Source of the DNA: Rhodanobacteraceae bacterium
Lineage (GTDB): Bacteria; Pseudomonadota; Gammaproteobacteria; Xanthomonadales; Rhodanobacteraceae
Assembly: GCA_004299705.1 (NCBI GenBank)
Contig: SCQS01000068.1
Location: forward strand, 1-52,211
Direction of reading: 5' to 3'
DNA length: 52,211 bases
Positions 8,669-16,489 of the stretch are shown in pieces (the stretch's first letter is position 1; every line of letters starts with the position of its first letter). Position numbers and translations under genes: made by a program. The notes under the pieces are model-generated. The model made no database searches. It was not told the origin of the DNA and saw nothing but the letters and a program-made list of their open reading frames with translations.

Positions 8669-9739
8669 TCAACACTTGGGAATATCGGAACGGGCTTCCT
8701 TGCCCTTTCTTTCCACGACAGCGGCTTCGACGGGAATAGCTGGCTTTGGCATCAACCCCAATCTTTTCGCAATGTAATCCTCGGCCCAGCTGCCGAGGTG
8801 CCAGTCGCGGATGAAACCGCAATGCCCGCCGAGGCGGGTGACGGTCACTTCCACGCAGGGCGGCAGGGTCATGCCGGCAAGGTCGGAAGCCGGGCACACC
8901 GGGTCGTCGCAGGTCGCGAGTATCGATACCGGCACGCGCATCCCGGCCAGGTGGTCGCCCGCCACCGAATAGCCGTCCAGATAATTGTCCAGGCTGCCGA
9001 AATCGGTATGCTTCAGCACCAGTGCCTCGGTGAGTGTGCGCAGCGTGCCCGCAAGATCGCGCCGCGTGAACAGCTCGGCGTCCGCAAATGCGCGTTGCTT
9101 GGCTTTCAGCGAACGCCGCCACTTCCACATGAAGTAATCGTGGTACATGCGCGGAGCGTGTTCGAGCTGGAACAGGCCGGCGTGCGCATCGATCACCGGA
9201 CACACCGCGATGGTGCGCGCGAGGTCGAGGCCGGCCGCAGGCGCGCGCAAGGCCACCCGCAACGCGAAATTGCCGCCCAGGGAAAATCCGATCAACGTCA
9301 GCGGCCGGGTCGCGTAGCGACGTTGCAAGGCCTGCAGCGCGCCGACCACTTCGTCGATGCGGCAGGAATGGAAGATGCCGGGGTTCAGCGCGTGGCTGCC
9401 GCCGTGGTCGCGGAAGTTGAGCCGGAACACGTCCCAGCCTTCATCCAGCAGGCGCGCGCCGTTCTGCAACACGTAGGTCGAGCGCGTGCTGCCTTCCCAG
9501 CCGTGGAACAACACCGCCAGTCCGCGCGACCCGGCACGCTCGTTCTGCGCGGTGAAGCTGCCGGTCAGGCGCACGCCGTCGCCGCAGTCGAGCGTCACGG
9601 CTTCGGCATCGCCCTCCAGCCTGCGCGAGCGCCACCCGCGCAACATGCGGCGCAGCGAGCTCGAGGCCAGCATCGATTGCGTATGCGGACTACGCAGCCA
9701 CCACGACGGCCGGAAGTCGTCATCAACCGTCGGCGTCAT
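8669..9739 (-). CDS. YheT-family alpha/beta hydrolase
   Basis: A 356-residue protein of the YheT/COG0429 family. N-terminal RPSWWLRSPHTQSMLAS is typical. Then come GLAVLFHGWEGSTRS (oxyanion region), DVFRLNFRDHGGSHALN, and LIGFSLGGNFALR, which carries the nucleophilic serine in the GxSxGG elbow. TRLGGHCGFIRDW supplies the catalytic histidine. It should be a cytoplasmic serine esterase or hydrolase; the substrate is unknown. The ATG at 9737-9739 overlaps the stop of the acyltransferase gene by four bases, which fixes the start and implies coupled translation. A link to lipid or acyl turnover is inferred from that partner. Confidence 0.87.
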   Translation of the reverse strand: MTPTVDDDFRPSWWLRSPHTQSMLASSSLRRMLRGWRSRRLEGDAEAVTLDCGDGVRLTGSFTAQNERAGSRGLAVLFHGWEGSTRSTYVLQNGARLLDEGWDVFRLNFRDHGGSHALNPGIFHSCRIDEVVGALQALQRRYATRPLTLIGFSLGGNFALRVALRAPAAGLDLARTIAVCPVIDAHAGLFQLEHAPRMYHDYFMWKWRRSLKAKQRAFADAELFTRRDLAGTLRTLTEALVLKHTDFGSLDNYLDGYSVAGDHLAGMRVPVSILATCDDPVCPASDLAGMTLPPCVEVTVTRLGGHCGFIRDWHLGSWAEDYIAKRLGLMPKPAIPVEAAVVERKGKEARSDIPKC

Positions 9740-10479
9740 GTGTCGAAGCCCAACACCTGCGCGATTTCCGCGCGCGCGGTTTCGGCCATTCGGCGACGGC
9801 CGCCTTCCGGATCGAACGCGACCGGCTTGAGGAAGTGCACCTCGGCGGTCAGCGAGCGCGTCGCCAGCACCCGAAACACGTTGTGCAGGAACCCCTCGCC
9901 CGGCTTGAACAATACTTCCAGCGACGGCTGGCCGTCGCGCAGGTAGCGCAGCGCCACCGGTTGCACCGGCGCGGCCGCGTCCAGCGCCGACTGCAGGATG
10001 CGCGCGTGGAAAACCTTGAGCGTGCCCGGCGGCGCGGTGCCGCCCTCGGGAAACGCCGCGATGCTGCGCCCGGCGCGCAGGCGATCGCTCATCACCGCCA
10101 TCACCGACGCCAGCGAATGGTTGTTGCCGCGCTGGTGGAAGATCGTGCCGCCGCGACGCGCCATCCAGCCGACCAGCGGCCAATGCCCGATCTCGGCCTT
10201 GGCCACGAAATCGGCCGGACGCACCGCGTGCAGCGCCGTGATGTCCATCCACGAGGCGTGGTTGGCGACGAACATCACCGGATCGTGCAAGGGTTCACCC
10301 AGGCGCACCACGCGCACGCCGAACAGGCGCAGGAAGATGCGCGACCAGTTGCGCAGCAGCGCGGCGCCGGCGGTGCCGGGCTTCGGGCCATGCGGCAGCA
10401 AGGGAATCGCCGCCAGGCAACCCCCGACCACCACCACCAGCAACAGCGGCAACCGCCACGCGCAACGCAACGCACCCAA
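9736..10479 (-). CDS. PlsC-type lysophospholipid (1-acylglycerol-3-phosphate) acyltransferase
   Basis: A 247-residue protein with one N-terminal membrane segment (LPLLLVVVVGGCLAAIPLL) and the PlsC acyltransferase motifs. Motif I is NHASWMD (the HX4D catalytic pair). Then come VAKAEIGHWPLVGWMARRGG and FPEGGTAPPG. The third motif is normally FPEGT, so the Gly in place of Thr is a small departure. It would transfer an acyl chain to a lysophospholipid or related acceptor at the inner membrane. The start is taken at a TTG (10477-10479), because no earlier ATG suits; this is uncertain. It is divergent from phhA and coupled to the YheT-like hydrolase. Confidence 0.85.
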   Translation of the reverse strand: MGALRCAWRLPLLLVVVVGGCLAAIPLLPHGPKPGTAGAALLRNWSRIFLRLFGVRVVRLGEPLHDPVMFVANHASWMDITALHAVRPADFVAKAEIGHWPLVGWMARRGGTIFHQRGNNHSLASVMAVMSDRLRAGRSIAAFPEGGTAPPGTLKVFHARILQSALDAAAPVQPVALRYLRDGQPSLEVLFKPGEGFLHNVFRVLATRSLTAEVHFLKPVAFDPEGGRRRMAETARAEIAQVLGFDT

Positions 10480-10580
10480 GGGTTTTCTGCGCCGCGTTGC
10501 CGCCGCGCGCTCCGCAACTTGGTCAAGACCGTTACTTTAACGTGGGCGCCGGGTTCCGCGCAGCCCCTCGGCCGAGGGCT

Positions 10581-10604
10581 TAAACTGGACGAACGAAGAT
10601 GAGG
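10581..10604 (+). promoter_or_regulatory. Candidate phhA -10 box and Shine-Dalgarno
   Basis: TAAACT at 10581-10586 is a fair -10 hexamer in an otherwise GC-rich stretch. GAGG at 10601-10604 lies 8 bases before the phhA ATG. No strong -35 is seen. Confidence 0.35.
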
Positions 10605-10612
10605 GTTTCGCC

Positions 10613-11503
10613 ATGAACACCACGCCACGCCGCGTCGAACACCAGCAAACCGACCGGGGCTACATCCCGGTCTACACCACCGCGACCGTCGAACAGCCGT
10701 GGGCCGACTACACCCCCAGCGAACACGAGGTGTGGGCCACGCTGTTCCGCCGCCAGCGCGAAGTATTGCAGGGCCGCGCCTGCAACGAGTTCCTGGAAAA
10801 CCAGCAACGCTTCGGGATGACGCCCGACACGATTCCGAAATTCCAGGATCTCAACAAGGTGCTGAAGGCCGGCACCGACTGGGAAATCGTCGGGGTGGAA
10901 GGCCTGTTGCCCGACGAAATCTTCTTCGATCACCTTGCCAACCGCCGCTTCCCGGTGACCTGGTGGATCCGCAAGCCCGAGCAGCTCGACTACCTGTCAG
11001 AACCCGACCTGTTCCACGACCTGTTCGGCCACGTGCCGATGCTGCTGAACCCGGTGTTCGCCGACTACGTGCAGGCCTACGGCCGCGGCGGCGTCAAGGC
11101 GCACAAGCTGGGCGCCGACGCGCTGATGAACCTCACGCGGCTGTATTGGTACACGGTCGAATTCGGACTGATCAATACACCGGAAGGCGTGCGCATCTAC
11201 GGTTCCGGCATCGTCAGTTCCAAGGGCGAGTCGATCTACTGCCTGGAATCGGATTCACCCAACCGCATCGGCTTCGACCTCGAACGCATCATGCGCACCC
11301 AGTACAAGATCGACACCTACCAACAAACCTACTTCGTGATCGACGGCTTCCAGCAGTTGATGGATGCGACCCTGCCCGACTTCACGCCGATCTACGCAAG
11401 GCTCGAGGACCAGCCGGCCTTTCCCGCCGGTTCCGTCCAGCAAGACGACCGCGTGATCCATCGCGGCACGGGCGAGGGGTGGGTGAAGACGGGCGATGCC
11501 TGA
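10613..11503 (+). CDS. phhA: Phenylalanine 4-monooxygenase
   Basis: A 296-residue aromatic amino acid hydroxylase. It converts L-phenylalanine to L-tyrosine using tetrahydropterin, O2 and non-heme iron. The iron-binding block PDLFHDLFGHVPMLLNP gives both histidine ligands, and the YWYTVEFGL block holds the glutamate ligand. RRFPVTWWIRKPEQLDYL, GIVSSKGES and the late FDLERIMRTQYKIDTYQ segment are also typical. The length matches the short bacterial single-domain enzymes that lack the regulatory ACT domain. No phhB (pterin-carbinolamine dehydratase) or AsnC-type regulator lies beside it in this window, so cofactor recycling must be encoded elsewhere. Confidence 0.97.
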   Translation: MNTTPRRVEHQQTDRGYIPVYTTATVEQPWADYTPSEHEVWATLFRRQREVLQGRACNEFLENQQRFGMTPDTIPKFQDLNKVLKAGTDWEIVGVEGLLPDEIFFDHLANRRFPVTWWIRKPEQLDYLSEPDLFHDLFGHVPMLLNPVFADYVQAYGRGGVKAHKLGADALMNLTRLYWYTVEFGLINTPEGVRIYGSGIVSSKGESIYCLESDSPNRIGFDLERIMRTQYKIDTYQQTYFVIDGFQQLMDATLPDFTPIYARLEDQPAFPAGSVQQDDRVIHRGTGEGWVKTGDA

Positions 11504-11517
11504 ATACCGGACGGCAA

Positions 11518-11584
11518 GTAGGGCGGGAGGAGCGCAGCGCATCCCGCCATCTGCATGCAGAAGGCGGGTTGGCACCCGCCCTAC
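11518..11584. repeat. Inverted repeat between convergent phhA and RES toxin genes
   Basis: GTAGGGCGGG at 11518-11527 pairs with CCCGCCCTAC at 11575-11584. Inner pairs (GGCGGGA/TCCCGCC) can extend the structure. The right arm covers the stop codon of the RES gene. The sequence includes the 17 bases also found at 843-859. It may act as a two-way transcription end, but it is also a dispersed repeat. Confidence 0.6.
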
Positions 11585-12270
11585 AGGTTTCGCCGCACCG
11601 CGTTGACCTCCAGCACTTGCGCGATGCGTTCGCCGTCCCAACGGTAGATCAGGTGCTTGCCCTGCACGCAGGGTTTGGCGAGGTCGGGATAGAACAGGGC
11701 GGCGCACTCGCCGCCCTTGCGGCGCACGCTGTCGTAGGCGATACCGTTCGAGCCTTCCGCGCGCAGCTTGGCGCCGAGCTTGCGGGAAGCCGCGTAGTGG
11801 TCCGGATCGTGTTCGGCCTTGAAGCCGCCGCGGATGTCATGCAGCTCGCCGTACACCGCCGACACGTAGCAGCGCATGGTGACGTCGATGGGCGGTTCCT
11901 TGGTTGTGGCCAGGAATTGCTCGCGGTGGTACACGGTTTCCTCGACCGCGGTGTCGAACTCGTGCGCAAGGTACAGCACACCGTAGCTGCCGTCGGAAAA
12001 GCGGCTGCCTTCGGGATTGACATGCGTGAACGCGGCCATCAACGGTGTGCTGCCGGGGCCGCTGACGCGGCGTTGCTTCGGCACGTTCGCAAGTTCGCCC
12101 CATTCCTCGCGCAGGCGCGGGTTGGTCAGCGCCTCGATTTGATAGAGCGCGTCGAGATCCTTCGGATTGGCGATCGCGTCGAATACGCCCACCGGCGGGA
12201 AGCGGCTGGGCACGATGCGATAGGCGCGTTGCCAGCGGATGCGGTGGAGGGGTGGGTCGCTCGAGAGCAT
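11581..12270 (-). CDS. RES-domain toxin of a RES-Xre toxin-antitoxin system
   Basis: A 229-residue RES-domain protein. RWQRAYRIVPSRFPP near the start and GVLYLAHEFDTAVEETVYH in the middle carry the Arg, Tyr and Glu positions that give the family its name and active site. NGIAYDSVRRKGGECAALF holds the later conserved residues. Characterised RES toxins degrade NAD+, halting growth. The cognate antitoxin gene lies upstream at 12457-12870, on the same strand. Unlike usual RES-Xre pairs, the two genes are separated by 186 bases containing a palindromic element. I see no good Shine-Dalgarno before the ATG. Confidence 0.87.
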   Translation of the reverse strand: MLSSDPPLHRIRWQRAYRIVPSRFPPVGVFDAIANPKDLDALYQIEALTNPRLREEWGELANVPKQRRVSGPGSTPLMAAFTHVNPEGSRFSDGSYGVLYLAHEFDTAVEETVYHREQFLATTKEPPIDVTMRCYVSAVYGELHDIRGGFKAEHDPDHYAASRKLGAKLRAEGSNGIAYDSVRRKGGECAALFYPDLAKPCVQGKHLIYRWDGERIAQVLEVNAVRRNL

Positions 12271-12319
12271 TGGGGAAGTGTGAAAGCAGCGATTCTCTGA
12301 GATCGAGATTTGCCCCTTT

Positions 12320-12415
12320 CGTCATTCCAGCGAAAGCGGGAATCCAGTGTCTTTCCCCATTTTCGAGCAAAGTCACTGGATTCCGGATCGCCGCTCCGCG
12401 GCGTCTGGAATGACG
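12320..12415. repeat. Palindromic MITE/REP-like element between antitoxin and toxin genes
   Basis: The left arm CGTCATTCCAG...GGAATCCAGTG (12320-12349) is matched by the right arm CACTGGATTCC...CTGGAATGACG (12374-12415). The right arm carries a secondary GCCGCTCCGCGGC hairpin. The terminal 11 bases and the inner 11 bases are perfect complements. Sequences of the type CGTCATTCCxGCGAAAGCxGGAATCCAGTG are widespread intergenic palindromes in beta- and gammaproteobacteria. No transposase is encoded. Confidence 0.8.
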
Positions 12416-12456
12416 AGCGAGAAGAAACGCGCTACAGAAGTGGTTGCGGCGCGCAG

Positions 12457-12870
12457 TCAACCACGCTGCGCATCCAGATACTGCCGCACCACGAACAGAT
12501 CGGCGACGTTGCCGGACAGCATGCGCTCCAGCGCAGACTTGCCGCCGAAGGTCGGCGCCGTGTTGGGCTTGCGCAGCCAGGCGTCGGCGCGATCCGCTTG
12601 CGGGAACAGGATCGCCAGCGCCTTGAAGATGCCCAATAGATAGCTGATGCGTTCCAGCGTGTCGCGACCCAGCGCGCCGTCGCGTTCGCGCTTCCACTTG
12701 TAGAACGTCGATTCCGGCGGATCGCCGAGCAGTTTGCGCTGCTCAGCCACGCGCAGATTCCAGCGTTCGGCCAGTTTGAAGAACGCGCGCAGCGCGGGCG
12801 CGGCAAGCGCGGCATCCGGTTGCGCCTGGTAAACGGCGTGGGCGTCTTCGATACGGTGGGCGTGCTCCAT
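12457..12870 (-). CDS. Xre/MbcA/ParS-type antitoxin (DUF2384) of the RES-Xre pair
   Basis: A 137-residue protein. Residues about 25-85 form a helix-turn-helix-like region (STFYKWKRERDGALGRDTLE, ISYLLGIFKALAILFP). The C-terminal 45 residues are the toxin-binding DUF2384 domain: DAWLRKPNTAPTFGGKSALE, then SGNVADLFVVRQYLDA. This is the usual Xre antitoxin layout, expected to bind and neutralise the RES toxin and to repress its own promoter. The start ATG is at 12868-12870 with AGGAAGG upstream. Confidence 0.88.
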   Translation of the reverse strand: MEHAHRIEDAHAVYQAQPDAALAAPALRAFFKLAERWNLRVAEQRKLLGDPPESTFYKWKRERDGALGRDTLERISYLLGIFKALAILFPQADRADAWLRKPNTAPTFGGKSALERMLSGNVADLFVVRQYLDAQRG

Positions 12871-12879
12871 GATGGCGTA

Positions 12880-12909
12880 CCTTCCTGCATGAAGTTGGTG
12901 TTTATATTA
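12880..12909 (-). promoter_or_regulatory. Candidate promoter and ribosome-binding site of the RES-Xre operon
   Basis: Read on the minus strand, TAATATAAAC (12900-12909) is a rare AT-rich patch that suits a -10 region. AGGAAGG (12880-12886) lies 9 bases before the antitoxin ATG. The toxin has no comparable signal of its own. Confidence 0.45.
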
Positions 12910-12955
12910 CTCCATCTATGCAGATCGTGCAGGGCCGTCGTGCCTGGCACGCCAC

Positions 12956-12976
12956 CCGGGCGAATCAATCGCCCGG
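12956..12976. terminator. Hairpin across the 3' end of the VPS10-like gene
   Basis: CCGGGCGA (12956-12963) and TCGCCCGG (12969-12976) are perfect 8-base arms with a 5-base loop that contains part of the gene's stop codon. It could help end transcription. No U run follows. Confidence 0.4.
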
Positions 12977-15900
12977 ATGGATCGTCACGCCCGCACCCTT
13001 CATGTCGCTATTGAAGGCCGGCAACACGTTCGATTCGAGATTCTCGAACCCGGCCTTGGCCTGCGCGATTTGTCCTTGCAACTTCGCGAAGGTCTGGCGC
13101 TGCACCACGGTGGGCTCGTAATCGGAACCGCCGGCGGCGTTCTGCGCGCCCTGGCCGACCTGCCCGCCCAGCCAGCGCAGGTTCCAGTACACCTTGTAAC
13201 GCGTGGAGTACTGCTTGTCGTCGCTGAGCCTCGCTTCCGGACTGACCAACTGGTTCTCGACTTGCAGGATTTGTGCATTGAGCTGCTTCAGTGCATCTGC
13301 CGCGGAACCCGAGGCGTGGGTCTTGAGCTGATCCTGGATCTGCTTGCGCCACTGCTCCATGGTGTTGACCATGTCGTCGGTCTGGGTGATGGCGTCCGCG
13401 ATCTGCACCTGCAGCGCGGTCGAATCCTTGAGCACGGCGTCACTGGCCTTGATCTTCGGGTCCTTCAGCACCTTGAATGGCTGGGTGTACGACTTGCCAT
13501 CCACCGTGAGTCGAACCTGGTAATCGCCGGGCGCCGCGATCGGCGTGCCGGTGTGCGCGTCGATGCCCCAGTGAATGATGCGGCGATAGTCCTTGCCCTG
13601 ATAACGCGGCTCGTCCCAGATGTAGGGATTCCCGCTGGGCGTCGTCAGCAGCTTGACGTCGGCGGGCATGTCGTAGAACAGATCCCAATACGCGCCGTTC
13701 AAGCCCTGGTGCGCATCCAGCTTTTCGGTGCGGATCACCTTTCCCTGGCTGTCCAGGATTTGCAGTTGCACCGGTTGCTTCGGTGCGCTGGCGAGATAGA
13801 ACTGGAACTGCGGGCGCGCAGGTTCCGCCGCCGTGGGATAGGCGCCTCGCGCCTTGCGGAAGACCGGCCCCGGCTTGAACAACCGGGTTGCTCTGCTGTC
13901 GGGCTGTGCAGGACTTCCGGTCTGCTCGAACGTCGTGATGTCCGGAAGGATGTAGTCGCCGCGACCGTAGGTGGACACGTCCACGTCGTGCATGCGCGGT
14001 TCGACGTTGATCCAGCTCACCGGCGAGGGCGGCAGGCCCTTGTTGAAATGAATCCAGTGCCGGCCGTTGTCCAAGGTGTAGTAAAAGGCATGACCGGTGC
14101 CGGCAAACAGCATGCCTTCGCGGTTCGGGTTTTCGGCCACCGAAAGCACGTAATCGAGCGGGTTGCTGGAGGGAAGATCGCCCGAGATGTTCTTCCAGGT
14201 CTTGCCGTAATCCTTCGTCATCAGGATGTACGGCTTGACGTCATCGTGACCCGCCCAGCGGAAATCCACGGCGATGTACACCGTGCCCGGATGGAAGTGC
14301 GACGGTGCGATCTGGTTGATCTCGCCCCACGGCGGCAGGTGCAGGTTCGCCGTGACGTCCGTCCACTGCGGCGCCTGCGCCGCCTCGGCGTCTTGGGTGT
14401 ACCAAAGCTTGCCGTCGTTGGTGCCGGCCCACAGCAGGCCCTTCTGGATCGGCGAGAACGCCATCGACCACACCACCTCGCCGTAATACTGGCCGAGGTT
14501 GTCGCCCATGATGCCGCCGCTGGGCACGATGCGCGACGGATCGCGGGTCGAAAGATCGGGGCTGAATTCGATCCACGAATGTCCCGCATCGCGGGTGCGC
14601 AGCACCATCTGGCAGCCGAAGTAGACGTTCTTCGGATCGAACGGATCGATCGCCAGCGGCGCCGTCCACTGGCAGCGGTATTTCGTTTCGTTGGGTGGCG
14701 AATCCAGCGCGATCTGCGAGGGCGAAACCGCGTGCGGCGTACCCTGGGTCAGGTCGAAGCGATAGAGATTGTTGGCGTAGCACGACGACCACACGATGTT
14801 CGGGTCATCCGGGGTCGGAATCGTGAATCCCGATTCGCAGGCATTCGGGAAATACTGGTACGTCGGTTCGGGCTCGTTCGGGCCTTCGAAGCCGCTGCGA
14901 TCCGGCGGCGTCTTGACCTTGTCGTCCGGACCCAGCGCCCAGCCCTTGGGCGGCGGCGCGGCCTTGGGATAGCGCGCAAGCAATGTCTTGTCGACCTTGA
15001 ACTTGCCGCGGTTCCTGGAGAAGTAGCCGGCATAGGGATTGCCCTGCGGCATGAATTCGCTTTTCGGCAACAAGCCGTTGCCGCTGGGTTGCGAGATGTC
15101 GCTGGACAGGCGCCACGCACCGTCGTCCTGGCGGTTGCCGTAGATCCAGTAGGGAACCTGGTCGTCGCTGAAGACGTGGTAGATCTGGCCGTTCGGCAGC
15201 GCGACCGTCAACGCGGTGCCGGCACCGGTGGCGATGTTCGCGCCGCCGTCGTCGGTCAGCACGTAGTGCGCCGGGTTGGTCGGGTCGATCCACGCGTCGT
15301 GGCAATCGCCGCAGGAAGCCGGGCCAAGCGGCTTCACGCTCTTGCCGCCCTCGCCCGAAAAGGTCAGGCCGCCGTCGCTGGAGTAATGCGGGCCGCTGTT
15401 CAAAACCAGCACGCCGTTTGGATCGTTGGGATTGGCCTCGATGAAGATGTAGTAGCCCGCGCGCATGATGAGGTTGCGGTCGTGGCTAACCACCTTCCAA
15501 CGCGTGCCGCCGTCGTCGCTGCGCCAGACCGAGCCCTGGTCCCTGGTCTGGATCAGCGCATACATGCGCTGCGGATTGGCGGGCGAAATCGTGACGTCGA
15601 TCTTGCCCAGCGGCGGTGTCGGCAAGCCGTTCGCCGTCGCGAGATGCGTCCAGGTACGCCCGTTGTCGTGCGAAATGTAGACGCCGCTGCCCGGGCCGCC
15701 GCTGTCTTCCGCCCACGTCCGCCCCGTCACCTCCCACATGCCGGCCAGCAGAATGTCCGGGTTGCCGGGATCCATGCTGAGTCCGCTGCAGCCCGTGTGC
15801 TCGTTGACGAACAACGTGCGCGTCCAGTGCTTGCCGCCGTCGGTGCTGCGATAGACGCCGCGCTGCTGCTGTGGACTGTTGCCGCGCCCTTCGGCGCACA

Positions 15901-16429
15901 CCAGCACGTTGTTGGCGTCCTTCGGATTGATCGCGATGCGCGCGATGCGGCCGGTGTCGACCAGGCCCATGTGCTGCCAAGTCTTGCCGGCGTCGGTGGA
16001 TTTGTACACGCCGTCGCCCCAGATGTCGCTGGGGCGGATGAACCACGGCTCTCCGGTGCCTACCCAAACGGTATTGGAATCGGAAGGCGCGATCGCGATC
16101 GCGCCGATCGACGAAGTGTCCTGATCGTCGAAAATCGGCAGGAAGGTGTGTCCGCCATCCGTGGACTTCCACAACCCGCCCGATGCCGCACCCAGGTAAT
16201 ACGTGGAATAGTTGCCCGGAATGCCGGCGACCGACGCAATGCGGCCACCCGCCGGCGGACCCATGTAGTGGAACTGCAACGGCGGCGGGGTCGTGGTCTT
16301 TTGCGGGCCGTCCGGCTTGAATTGGGCCGATGCCGGAAGGCTCACTCCGACCGCGGCCGCGATGGCAGCGATCGCGGTCGCCCGTGCCACGAGTGAAAAG
16401 TTGCGCGAAACCGTACAGAAAAAAGGCAT
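12965..16429 (-). CDS. Large secreted VPS10/BNR-repeat beta-propeller protein
   Basis: A protein of 1154 residues. The N-terminus is a signal peptide ending SLPASAQ at about residue 36, so it is exported. It then shows BNR/Asp-box propeller repeats: GGLWKSTDGGHTF, GVYKSTDAGKTW, GVYRSTDGGKHW, GVYISHDNGRTW and SVWRSDDGGTRW. Around residues 360-390 lies a CGDCHDAWIDPTNP segment. A C-terminal part (about 900-1154) has a beta-sandwich-like QLQILDSQGKVIRTEKL region and a helical tail. Such 'sortilin/VPS10-domain' proteins are often called glycosyl hydrolases, but no catalytic activity is shown. The ATG at 16427-16429 has a GGAG 8-10 bases upstream, better than the earlier GTG. Confidence 0.85.
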   Translation of the reverse strand: MPFFCTVSRNFSLVARATAIAAIAAAVGVSLPASAQFKPDGPQKTTTPPPLQFHYMGPPAGGRIASVAGIPGNYSTYYLGAASGGLWKSTDGGHTFLPIFDDQDTSSIGAIAIAPSDSNTVWVGTGEPWFIRPSDIWGDGVYKSTDAGKTWQHMGLVDTGRIARIAINPKDANNVLVCAEGRGNSPQQQRGVYRSTDGGKHWTRTLFVNEHTGCSGLSMDPGNPDILLAGMWEVTGRTWAEDSGGPGSGVYISHDNGRTWTHLATANGLPTPPLGKIDVTISPANPQRMYALIQTRDQGSVWRSDDGGTRWKVVSHDRNLIMRAGYYIFIEANPNDPNGVLVLNSGPHYSSDGGLTFSGEGGKSVKPLGPASCGDCHDAWIDPTNPAHYVLTDDGGANIATGAGTALTVALPNGQIYHVFSDDQVPYWIYGNRQDDGAWRLSSDISQPSGNGLLPKSEFMPQGNPYAGYFSRNRGKFKVDKTLLARYPKAAPPPKGWALGPDDKVKTPPDRSGFEGPNEPEPTYQYFPNACESGFTIPTPDDPNIVWSSCYANNLYRFDLTQGTPHAVSPSQIALDSPPNETKYRCQWTAPLAIDPFDPKNVYFGCQMVLRTRDAGHSWIEFSPDLSTRDPSRIVPSGGIMGDNLGQYYGEVVWSMAFSPIQKGLLWAGTNDGKLWYTQDAEAAQAPQWTDVTANLHLPPWGEINQIAPSHFHPGTVYIAVDFRWAGHDDVKPYILMTKDYGKTWKNISGDLPSSNPLDYVLSVAENPNREGMLFAGTGHAFYYTLDNGRHWIHFNKGLPPSPVSWINVEPRMHDVDVSTYGRGDYILPDITTFEQTGSPAQPDSRATRLFKPGPVFRKARGAYPTAAEPARPQFQFYLASAPKQPVQLQILDSQGKVIRTEKLDAHQGLNGAYWDLFYDMPADVKLLTTPSGNPYIWDEPRYQGKDYRRIIHWGIDAHTGTPIAAPGDYQVRLTVDGKSYTQPFKVLKDPKIKASDAVLKDSTALQVQIADAITQTDDMVNTMEQWRKQIQDQLKTHASGSAADALKQLNAQILQVENQLVSPEARLSDDKQYSTRYKVYWNLRWLGGQVGQGAQNAAGGSDYEPTVVQRQTFAKLQGQIAQAKAGFENLESNVLPAFNSDMKGAGVTIHPGD

Positions 16430-16489
16430 GGTTCGGTTCTCCACGAAAAGTTGAATGTCGCATCACGCGTAGCGTGCGCATCCCACCAT

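Noticed and set aside
10150-10260. A riboswitch or leader regulation between plsC-like and phhA
   Set aside because: The region examined is coding; the true divergent gap (10480-10612) is only 133 bases and shows no known aptamer pattern.
12977-16396. A very long open frame (1139 codons) opposite the VPS10-like gene
   Set aside because: It mirrors the minus-strand gene codon for codon, is Arg-rich, and shows no domain; it is a high-GC shadow frame.
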